Shown: piece after piece, positions 1 through 5,543 of the stretch
How positions within the stretch are numbered: position 1 is the stretch's first letter
Layout of the letters: each line of letters begins with the position of its first letter
Source of the DNA: Desulfocapsa sp.
Lineage (GTDB): Bacteria; Desulfobacterota; Desulfobulbia; Desulfobulbales; Desulfocapsaceae
Direction: 5' to 3'
NCBI GenBank assembly: GCA_029934915.1
Contig: JAOZLI010000001.1
Coordinates: forward strand, 1-5,917
DNA length: 5,917 bases
Notes under the pieces: model-generated
Seen by the model: the letters and a program-made list of their open reading frames with translations, nothing else
What the model was told of the DNA's origin: nothing
The model's database searches: none
Program-made: the position numbers and the translations under genes

Positions 1-4
1 TTTT

Positions 5-31
5 CTTCATGGCCTTCATGCACTTCATGGT
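5..31. repeat. Three tandem 9-bp repeats at window edge
   Basis: Three back-to-back imperfect copies of a 9-base unit, CTTCATGGC, CTTCATGCA and CTTCATGGT, start at positions 5, 14 and 23. Because the unit is a multiple of three it stays in frame on either strand. Read on the minus strand it gives either Met-Lys-X three times (Cys, Ala, Lys as X) or His-Glu-X three times (Val, Gly, Glu as X). Read on plus frame 2 it gives Leu-His-X before a stop at 32-34. It begins only 23 bases beyond the peptidase stop codon, so it could be the start of a downstream minus-strand gene or the end of a convergent one. The window ends too soon to decide. Confidence 0.5.
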
Positions 32-53
32 TGAGAAGGTTTTTACGACACCA

Positions 54-1427
54 TCAAAACTTGGCATCCACCAGAGGACCATCAATGGTCACATCAATCC
101 AGTGCTGATCCCACCATTCCTTCGGGGTGACAAAAATACCATTTACTAGCATTGAAAAATGCAGATGGTCACCACCTGCCATCCCGCTGATTCCAGTGTT
201 CCCCAGGATGTCACCCTTGTTTAAAGAATCGCCAGGTGAAACATTACTTTGGCTAAGGTGCGAGTAGAGGCTGAATATTCCCTGTCCATGATCAATCATG
301 ACCATGTTGCCGTAGATGCCAAGATAGTCACTGTAAATTACTATGCCGGTATTGGCAGCCTTAACCGGAGCATGTTTAGTCGAGGCGATATCCATCCCCA
401 GGTGAACCTGCTTGTCGATGGCTTTGTTCTCGTGATAATAGGTTCTGTGATCGGCAAATCCGGCCTTTCCACTTCCTGCCATACGAAGGAATCTCCCTGA
501 CCAGAGTTGTCTGGGCCCTGGATCCATGCAGAGATCATGGATTTTTTTGTTATTCATTGCTCGTACCGTGGAGTTTGTATAGAGATATTTTTGCACTATA
601 TCTCCCTGCATTTCGGGATAGTGCGTTTCAAACTCAGGGATTTTCTTGGAAAGAAATCCGATTCCGACGTTGATACGATCACGCTTTTGTTTCGCCTTTT
701 TAACTATTGGAGCAAAGGGTTTTGTCGTTTTGTTACCAGCTGCATCTTCTGCAATAATCAGCGATTCAGTGATGGTGTCGGCATGGTAGGGAAGGGCAAT
801 GTAGGAAATGTATTTATCAGTTGATTCGTCGATAAGGGGAAACCCGGGATAGAAGATGCCATTCACCCTTACCCCATGTCCACTGTTGGTATCTGTGCGG
901 TATATGACAATGCCGGCGCCACCAGGTTTTATGTATCGCTCACTGTGAATGATATTGATTTTAGGTGGCTTTGTGTCTATGACGACGTTATGGGAAAGCT
1001 CGGTGTGATTCCCCTTAAGCAATCCGCGCATGGAGTAATCGCTAACCACAATTTTCAGGGTAGCATCACCTTCTTTGACCCCAAGCTTTTTTGTGTCAAT
1101 TTCTATATTTATAGTTTCCTGACTGTTCTCCGCTTTCGTGTCACTTTCTTTTTTAGGAAATTCTTTAGTGAGTATTTGTTTTTCCTTTCCTTCCTGAATC
1201 AGTGAAACGGTGGCAGAGCGCAGCCCGCTTTTCATATCGCTGATACTTATCGAAAGATTTGTTTTCTTTCCCAGGTATGGCGGCAGGTTATGTGCTTCTA
1301 TCTGGGGGGGCTCACCTTCAAAAAAAGTGAGGTATGCATAGCCTCCTCCGGCCGCAAGGATGAGTAATAGAATGAAAAAAAAGGGAAATGAAGAACGTTT
1401 CTTTTTCCTTCGAGTAAATCGTGCCAT
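54..1427 (-). CDS. M23 family (LytM-type) zinc metallopeptidase, membrane-anchored
   Basis: Predicted cell-wall endopeptidase of 457 residues that would cut peptide cross-links of peptidoglycan in the periplasm. The N-terminus is a basic stretch (residues 4-11, mostly Arg/Lys) followed by one hydrophobic segment at about 14-33, so it is probably an uncleaved signal anchor with the rest outside the cytoplasm. Residues about 38-250 look like beta-rich, Ig-like spacer sequence, with DTKPPKI at 151-157 and an EDAAGN stretch at 226-231 resembling extracytoplasmic beta-sandwich repeats. The M23 domain lies at about 335-440 and keeps the zinc and catalytic set: H342 and D346 (HxxxD), H390 in YSHLS, and H421/H423 (HLH). 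An active enzyme is therefore expected, unlike degenerate LytM activators such as EnvC. The start at 1427 is favoured by the basic-then-hydrophobic N-terminus, though its ribosome site (AGAGAA) is weak. It lies about 200 bp downstream of the RNase G gene on the same strand. Confidence 0.9.
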   Translation of the reverse strand: MARFTRRKKKRSSFPFFFILLLILAAGGGYAYLTFFEGEPPQIEAHNLPPYLGKKTNLSISISDMKSGLRSATVSLIQEGKEKQILTKEFPKKESDTKAENSQETINIEIDTKKLGVKEGDATLKIVVSDYSMRGLLKGNHTELSHNVVIDTKPPKINIIHSERYIKPGGAGIVIYRTDTNSGHGVRVNGIFYPGFPLIDESTDKYISYIALPYHADTITESLIIAEDAAGNKTTKPFAPIVKKAKQKRDRINVGIGFLSKKIPEFETHYPEMQGDIVQKYLYTNSTVRAMNNKKIHDLCMDPGPRQLWSGRFLRMAGSGKAGFADHRTYYHENKAIDKQVHLGMDIASTKHAPVKAANTGIVIYSDYLGIYGNMVMIDHGQGIFSLYSHLSQSNVSPGDSLNKGDILGNTGISGMAGGDHLHFSMLVNGIFVTPKEWWDQHWIDVTIDGPLVDAKF

Positions 1428-1580
1428 AATAAGTATTCTCTATCTTTTGATTAATGTTATATTTTTACTATTACAGGTTGTTTAGACTGTCCAGGGTGGA
1501 GTAGGTTGTTACATGCATCTTGGTGTTATTGCTATGATACGGTTTTCTTAAAATGCTGGGACAGTGTAATAAATTGCTTT

Positions 1581-1600
1581 GCCTAATTGCCTACAGCCTA
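1581..1600. repeat. Three GCCTA direct repeats in the rng-peptidase gap
   Basis: GCCTA occurs at 1581, 1589 and 1596, spaced 8 and 7 bases apart (TAGGC on the transcribed minus strand), shortly after the ribonuclease stop codon. The rest of the 197-bp gap (1428-1624) shows no tRNA, no GC-rich stem followed by a T-run, and no convincing promoter. A widely separated inverted repeat, ACTGTCC (1488-1494) and GGACAGT (1559-1565), is the only other structure seen. Chance occurrence is quite possible. Confidence 0.2.
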
Positions 1601-1624
1601 AACTGCTAATACGCTGAAGTTCCG

Positions 1625-3163
1625 TTATATGTGTTCCCAGTTGAGTTCATATTTTTCAATATGCAGTTTCTTGCTGGGTATAATGGTCAGTCGTTTTCCT
1701 GTATCTCGTTCGAGATCATTGGTGACCTGTTCTTCCTCTTTCAGCAACATGTCAGCGACACGCGGGTGGACAGTAACTGTAATATTATATCCGTTGTGAT
1801 GTTTTGCCTGCCGGGAGATTTTACGAAATATTTCATAACAGACGGTGCGACGTGACTTTAAAACTCCCTCTCCTGCACAGTAATGACAGGGCTCACACAT
1901 CATCTGAGTCAGGTTTTCACAATTTCGTTTTCTGGTCATCTGTACCAGACCAAATTCCGACAGTCTAAGGATATTGATTCGACTCTTATCTTTTTTGACA
2001 GCTTCTTTAAAAGAGTTGAATAATTCCTCACGATGCTGCTCATCTTCCATGTCAATAAAATCAATTATGATAATACCGCCAATATTGCGAAGCCTAAGCT
2101 GGTAGGCAATTTCTTTTGCGGCCTCCATATTCGTTTTGAAAATGGTGTCCTCAAGGTCGCTTTTTCCGACAAATCTTCCGGTGTTGACATCTATCACAGA
2201 TAGGGCTTCTGTGGTTTCGATTATGATGTAGCCACCTGAACGAAGCCAGACCTTTTTCTCAAGGGCTCTGCTGATTTCAACATCTATACCATGAGCTTCA
2301 AAGAGAGGGGCATCACCTTGATAGTAGGAGAGTCTGTTCTGAAGATTCGGGGCAAAGGTCTGTACGAATCGCAGGAGTTTGTTGTACGTGTCCCTGTCAT
2401 CAAGTATAAGGCTGCGAACGTCCTCTGTGAAAAGGTCACGGACAGATCTAAAAGTGATATCAAGATCTTCGTAGATTATTGCAGGAATGTCAGTGGTTTG
2501 TTTCGAAAGATCCTGTATTTCATCCCAAAGCAGCATCAGAAATTCCATGTCAGCTTCAAGCTCTTCAGCACTGGCATTCTCGGCAACAGTTCGTACAATA
2601 AATCCGGTTCCTGCAGGGCGAAGTGTCTCAATTCGTTCTTTTAAGCCTTGGCGAACATCGTCGTCTTCGATCTTACGGGATATGCCAATATGATCAGTGA
2701 GAGGCATAAAGACCAAATTTCTACAGGGAAGTGTAATGTGGCAGGTGAGGCGTGCTCCTTTGGTACCTATGGGGTCTTTTCCAACCTGTACTGTTATGTC
2801 CTGCCCTTCGGTGAGTAAGTCATCAATAGCCCTTCCGGGCGTGGGTGAAGTTTCAGAATCGGGTATGGAGCTTGAAAATTCCAGTTTTCCACAGGGATTT
2901 GTTCTGTTCATCATTCTGTCGTCGAGCTCTGCGTTTGAAATAAACACATCATCAACGTATAAAAAACCGGTTCTTTCAAGTCCTATATCGACGAATGCCG
3001 CCTGCATTCCAGGGAGAACTCTGACCACACGGCCACGATAAATATTTCCAACGAGACCTTTTTCTGTTGGACGCTGCAAGTGGAACTGGGCAAGCTGTCC
3101 GTTTTCAACAAGGGCGATGCGTGTCTCGTAACTCGTCGAATTTATAAGTATTTCACTGCTCAT
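1625..3163 (-). CDS. rng: Ribonuclease E/G family endoribonuclease (RNase G-like)
   Basis: Cytoplasmic single-strand-specific endoribonuclease of about 512 residues. Members of this family process rRNA 5' ends and start mRNA decay. The length matches RNase G (489 in E. coli) and there is no long C-terminal degradosome scaffold as in RNase E. Using the ATG at 3163, the N-terminal MSSEILINS fits the family start; a TTG at 3178 would add five residues (HKHS-type) with no better ribosome site. An S1 RNA-binding domain covers about 35-130, followed by the family motif KDPIGTKGARLT at 129-140 and LVFMPLTDHIGISRKI at 150-165. The catalytic magnesium aspartates are D325 in VIDVNTGRFVGKSDLEDT and D368 in IIIIDFIDMED. 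The zinc-link cysteines are C426 and C429 (CHYC, where CPxC is usual), with C423 just before. The S1 domain carries a polar insertion around 81-115. A promoter candidate lies 55 bases upstream. Confidence 0.95.
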   Translation of the reverse strand: MSSEILINSTSYETRIALVENGQLAQFHLQRPTEKGLVGNIYRGRVVRVLPGMQAAFVDIGLERTGFLYVDDVFISNAELDDRMMNRTNPCGKLEFSSSIPDSETSPTPGRAIDDLLTEGQDITVQVGKDPIGTKGARLTCHITLPCRNLVFMPLTDHIGISRKIEDDDVRQGLKERIETLRPAGTGFIVRTVAENASAEELEADMEFLMLLWDEIQDLSKQTTDIPAIIYEDLDITFRSVRDLFTEDVRSLILDDRDTYNKLLRFVQTFAPNLQNRLSYYQGDAPLFEAHGIDVEISRALEKKVWLRSGGYIIIETTEALSVIDVNTGRFVGKSDLEDTIFKTNMEAAKEIAYQLRLRNIGGIIIIDFIDMEDEQHREELFNSFKEAVKKDKSRINILRLSEFGLVQMTRKRNCENLTQMMCEPCHYCAGEGVLKSRRTVCYEIFRKISRQAKHHNGYNITVTVHPRVADMLLKEEEQVTNDLERDTGKRLTIIPSKKLHIEKYELNWEHI

Positions 3164-3217
3164 AGAGTGTTTGTGCAATAGGTGGGGAAAAGGCTGTGGC
3201 CTAAATCCTTCACGCAG

Positions 3218-3247
3218 AATATAAGAAAAATGTTATTAATGTGTTAA
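3218..3247 (-). promoter_or_regulatory. Candidate sigma70 promoter for rng
   Basis: On the minus strand a -35 element TTAACA (3242-3247, five of six matches to TTGACA) is followed by an 18-base spacer and a -10 element TATATT (3218-3223, five of six matches to TATAAT). Transcription would begin near 3211 and give a 5' leader of roughly 48 bases before the ATG at 3163. This is the best-scoring pair seen by eye in the divergent region. A plus-strand TATAAT overlaps its edge at 3248-3253 but has no matching -35. Confidence 0.5.
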
Positions 3248-3290
3248 TATAATGTGTCGATGACAGAAAAGCCACTTGTTCTGCTTACCG

Positions 3291-3320
3291 TTGAATGAAA
3301 TTTTGTTTCATTTGTAGCAT
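3291..3320 (+). promoter_or_regulatory. Weak candidate promoter with an embedded palindrome, upstream of the glycosyltransferase
   Basis: TTGAAT (3291-3296) and TAGCAT (3315-3320) are spaced by 18 bases and could act as -35 and -10, although the -10 matches only four of six positions. Lying between and partly over them is a perfect 7-bp inverted repeat, AATGAAA (3294-3300) and TTTCATT (3306-3312) around a TTTTG loop. Such an arrangement could be an operator. An alternative -10, TACAAT at 3375-3380, lacks a good -35. Which is used cannot be told from sequence. Confidence 0.25.
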
Positions 3321-3333
3321 GCAGGATGTAGGT

Positions 3334-3420
3334 ATGAATAAAGTAGGATTGAGTCATATTGATAGTGCATATCTTACAATATTTTGTGGTAAATATCTTC
3401 CACTAATTCTGATTTCTTGA
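3334..3420 (+). CDS. Possible 28-residue leader ORF before the glycosyltransferase
   Basis: An ATG at 3334 opens a 28-codon frame, beginning MNKVGLSHID and ending in the hydrophobic LPLILIS, with a TGA at 3418-3420. An AGGA at 3323-3326 lies seven bases upstream of the ATG, a normal Shine-Dalgarno position. The stop codon sits inside the TTGAGGG that probably serves as the glycosyltransferase ribosome site, so ribosomes ending here could assist initiation at 3435. No similarity to a known peptide is recognised. A 28-codon open frame in AT-rich DNA is not rare, so this may be chance. Confidence 0.25.
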   Translation: MNKVGLSHIDSAYLTIFCGKYLPLILIS

Positions 3421-3423
3421 GGG
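3417..3423 (+). promoter_or_regulatory. Ribosome binding site choosing the ATG start of the glycosyltransferase
   Basis: TTGAGGG contains GAGGG, eleven bases before the ATG at 3435. A TTG at 3417 is in the same frame and would lengthen the protein by six residues (MRAKII), but it would place the start codon inside this site and lacks its own upstream site. The ATG also places VSVIIPTYN right at the N-terminus, as usual for family 2 glycosyltransferases. Confidence 0.5.
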
Positions 3424-3434
3424 CAAAAATAATA

Positions 3435-4283
3435 ATGACAGGGGTATCTGTAATTATTCCAACCTATAATCGTGAAAAACTTCTTCATCGTGCACTTGCT
3501 TCGGTGATAAAACAAAGTTTGTCCTGTGACGAAATAATTGTGGTTGATGACGGTTCTGTGGATGGCAGTCGTATGCTCGTTAGTCAAATTGCTGCTCAAA
3601 GCCCAGTGAAAGTACGTTATATTTATCAGGAAAATAAGGGGCCTGCAGCTGCCAGAAATCGTGGCATAGAAGAGGCACAGTTTGAGTACCTGGCATTTCT
3701 TGATTCCGATGATCATTGGCAGAAGAAAAAACTCAAATTGCAGGTTGAGGCGTTGAAACAAAATTCTGGATATCTGATTTCGCATACAGGTGAACGTTGG
3801 TTACGACGTGGAAAGCATTTGAATCAAAAAAAGAAACATCTGCCTAAGCATGGTGATATCTTTGAACACTGTTTACAACTCTGCGCCGTTGGTATGTCCA
3901 CGGTGATGGTTAAAAAAACATTTTTTGAGCATGTCGGAACGTTTAATGAAGATCTCAGGTGTTGTGAGGATTATGATCTCTGGTTGCGTAGTAGTTGCAG
4001 GTTCCCATTTCTGCTTGTGGATCAGCCACTGACAGTGAAGGAAGGAGGGCGTGATGATCAGGTATCCTTCCAGTATCGGGTTGGAATGGATAAGTTGCGC
4101 ATAATGTCTATTAAGGAATTGTTGGATACGAAAATACTCTCGCGGGAGCAGGCAAATCAAGCCTGTCAGGAGTTACGTCGAAAATCGATAGTTTATGGGA
4201 GAGGTTGTGAGAAACATGGAAGAGCTGAAGAAGGAAAGGTGTATCTTGATCTTGCTGACTGGGCTGAAAAAAAGGTGGAATGA
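3435..4283 (+). CDS. Family 2 glycosyltransferase (GT-A fold)
   Basis: Inverting nucleotide-sugar transferase of 282 residues from the ATG at 3435. It has no transmembrane segment, so it is likely cytoplasmic or peripheral to the membrane, where such enzymes add sugars to lipid-linked or surface polysaccharide precursors. The nucleotide-binding N-terminus reads VSVIIPTYNRE (4-14) with VVDDGS (36-41; D38, D39). The metal-binding DxD is D90-S91-D92 in AFLDSDDHW, and NKGPAAARNRGI (67-78) is the typical GT2 helix. The probable catalytic base is in CEDYDLWLR (177-185; E178/D179). The C-terminal part after about 200 is helical and polar and sets no substrate. Six cysteines are scattered through it (31, 146, 150, 176, 177, 188). 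Its stop overlaps the next gene by four bases. The sugar donor and acceptor cannot be deduced, and no other polysaccharide genes are in view. Confidence 0.9.
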   Translation: MTGVSVIIPTYNREKLLHRALASVIKQSLSCDEIIVVDDGSVDGSRMLVSQIAAQSPVKVRYIYQENKGPAAARNRGIEEAQFEYLAFLDSDDHWQKKKLKLQVEALKQNSGYLISHTGERWLRRGKHLNQKKKHLPKHGDIFEHCLQLCAVGMSTVMVKKTFFEHVGTFNEDLRCCEDYDLWLRSSCRFPFLLVDQPLTVKEGGRDDQVSFQYRVGMDKLRIMSIKELLDTKILSREQANQACQELRRKSIVYGRGCEKHGRAEEGKVYLDLADWAEKKVE

Positions 4284-5404
4284 TGAGTGATGCTGGAAGT
4301 TGGAAGGATCCTTCCTTGTATGTGAAACATATCCATGTGGAAGAATCCTGTCTTGAACTTGATTACACAAAAGAAATACTCGCACGTGCCGATCTGCCTT
4401 ATACGGTTATAGAAGATCGCAGTGAACCACAGGGGATAGAAGGGGAGTATCCTGCTAACCTGAACCAGGGGAAACATCATTTGCTCCTGTGTAAGAATCG
4501 TGGCCATTTTTTTAAACCCTGTCCTGGCACAAAAGAGTATCGCTGTTGTGATTATCAAGTCTTAAATATCGGTATGAACTGTCCTATGGATTGTGTCTAC
4601 TGCATCTTGCAGGCATATTTGAACAAGCCCTGGCTCACTTTTTTTGTAAATAGCGAAAATCTGTTATCTGAGATGGAAACAGCTTTTCAGGCTGAACCGG
4701 AACGTTTTTTTCGTATAGGAACGGGTGAGTTTACAGATTCCATGGCACTGGACAGATTTACTGCGCTCAGCACAAAACTTGTGCGGTTTATGGCTTCGCA
4801 AAATCAGGCGGTGCTTGAATTAAAAACAAAAAGTGCAGTGATTCACAACCTCAAGGGGCTTGATCATAACGGAAAAACTATTGTTGCCTGGTCGTTAAAC
4901 TCGCTGCCGATTATGCAAAAGGAAGAAATCCGAACGGCAACGCTTACTGAACGATTGCAGGCTGCAAAACAGTGCGCTGACTGGGGCTATAAACTGGCAT
5001 TTCATTTCGATCCTATTATTGATCATCCCGGCTGGGAACAGGGTTACGAACATACTATAAAGAAATTATACCAGAGTGTTCCTGCGGATCAAATTGTCTG
5101 GATTTCCATGGGGGCGCTTCGGTATCTGCCTTCACTGAAGACCATAGGCACTGAACGCTTCCCAGGATCCAAGATTTTTTACCAGGAATTTATAGAGGGG
5201 CTTGATAATAAAAAACGCTATTTTCGTCCCAGGCGTGTGGCTCTGTATAAGCATATTTATTCTCTTTTAAAACAGTATGCTTCTCCGAAGACAGTTATTT
5301 ATTTTTGTATGGAAAGCGACGAAATTTGGAAAGAGGTTATGGGGTATGTACCTGAAGAAAAGGGCGGAATACCTGAGATGCTTGACCAAACAGTGAATAG
5401 TTGA
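4280..5404 (+). CDS. Spore photoproduct lyase-family radical SAM protein lacking the classic catalytic cysteine
   Basis: Cytoplasmic iron-sulfur enzyme of 374 residues predicted to use S-adenosylmethionine to make a 5'-deoxyadenosyl radical. The [4Fe-4S] motif is C101-x3-C105-x2-C108 (CPMDCVYC), the spacing of spore photoproduct lyase (SPL). Other SPL-like stretches are GKHHLLLCKNRG (64-75), FFVN (121-124), GTGEFTDSMALDRFT (147-161), TK (183-184), HNGKT (196-200) and GWEQGYEH (251-258). By eye E150 falls where B. subtilis SPL has its hydrogen-donor Cys141, and I109 where it has Tyr99, while Y107 matches Tyr97. Extra cysteines C71, C81, C89 and C90 precede the cluster, in a CPGT-x3-RCC context. 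Classic thymine-dimer repair is thus doubtful. The ATG at 4280 overlaps the glycosyltransferase stop (ATGA); a second ATG at 4283 is better spaced from AAAGGTGG (4271-4278) and may be the real start. No sporulation genes are in view. Confidence 0.85.
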   Translation: MMSDAGSWKDPSLYVKHIHVEESCLELDYTKEILARADLPYTVIEDRSEPQGIEGEYPANLNQGKHHLLLCKNRGHFFKPCPGTKEYRCCDYQVLNIGMNCPMDCVYCILQAYLNKPWLTFFVNSENLLSEMETAFQAEPERFFRIGTGEFTDSMALDRFTALSTKLVRFMASQNQAVLELKTKSAVIHNLKGLDHNGKTIVAWSLNSLPIMQKEEIRTATLTERLQAAKQCADWGYKLAFHFDPIIDHPGWEQGYEHTIKKLYQSVPADQIVWISMGALRYLPSLKTIGTERFPGSKIFYQEFIEGLDNKKRYFRPRRVALYKHIYSLLKQYASPKTVIYFCMESDEIWKEVMGYVPEEKGGIPEMLDQTVNS

Positions 5405-5422
5405 GGAAAATAAAATTTTCCT
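5404..5422. repeat. AT-rich perfect hairpin at the radical SAM gene stop
   Basis: AGGAAAAT (5404-5411) and ATTTTCCT (5415-5422) form a perfect 8-bp inverted repeat around a three-base AAA loop, starting on the last base of the stop codon. It is followed by AGCCATTGG rather than a T-run and has only two G-C pairs, so it is a poor intrinsic terminator. It could protect the mRNA 3' end or be chance in AT-rich DNA. Confidence 0.3.
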
Positions 5423-5441
5423 AGCCATTGGGAAGGAGCTT

Positions 5442-5486
5442 ATGGTATTAAATAGGCGCAATATCTGGAAGGTTTTCATTTTTTAA
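5442..5486 (+). CDS. Possible 14-residue micro-ORF between the radical SAM gene and ssb
   Basis: ATG at 5442 opens a 14-codon frame, MVLNRRNIWKVFIF, ending at TAA 5484-5486. It is preceded by GGAAGGAG at 5431-5438, one of the strongest ribosome-site matches in the window, although only three bases separate it from the ATG. The peptide is basic and hydrophobic. It lies upstream of the ssb -10 element, so it would be read on the radical SAM transcript, not on an ssb-only transcript. No function is recognised, and its short length makes chance likely. Confidence 0.2.
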   Translation: MVLNRRNIWKVFIF

Positions 5487-5490
5487 AATT

Positions 5491-5519
5491 CTATCATAAT
5501 TAATAAAAAAACCTATAAT
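5491..5519 (+). promoter_or_regulatory. Candidate ssb promoter
   Basis: A perfect -10 hexamer TATAAT lies at 5514-5519, giving a start near 5526 and a short leader of about 18 bases before the ssb ATG. The -35 at 17 bases spacing is only CTATCA (5491-5496), a three of six match. The upstream 40 bases are almost all A and T (TTTTTTAAAATT and a run of seven A), which could act as an UP element and make up for the poor -35. No SOS-type (LexA) operator of the E. coli form is visible here. Confidence 0.45.
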
Positions 5520-5543
5520 TCATGGGCTTACATTGGAGAACAT

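Noticed and set aside
1488..1565. Inverted repeat ACTGTCC and GGACAGT in the rng-peptidase gap
   Set aside because: The arms are only 7 bases and are separated by a 64-base loop, with no T-run, so neither a terminator nor an operator is supported.
3164..3178. TTG start at 3178 for the RNase G-like gene
   Set aside because: The ATG at 3163 gives the usual family N-terminus and the TTG has no ribosome site.
3248..3253. Perfect plus-strand TATAAT in the divergent region
   Set aside because: No -35-like hexamer lies 16-18 bases upstream (the stretch is GAAAAA), and it would give a leader of about 175 bases; it more likely reflects the AT-rich promoter of rng on the other strand.
3354..3785. Minus-strand open frame of 143 codons across the glycosyltransferase start
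   Set aside because: It lies antisense to a clear GT2 coding region, shows no recognisable motif and has no sensible start context, so it is a shadow frame.
4193..4558. Minus-strand open frame of 121 codons across the GT2/radical SAM junction
   Set aside because: It is antisense to two well-supported genes and its composition is that of a reversed coding strand.
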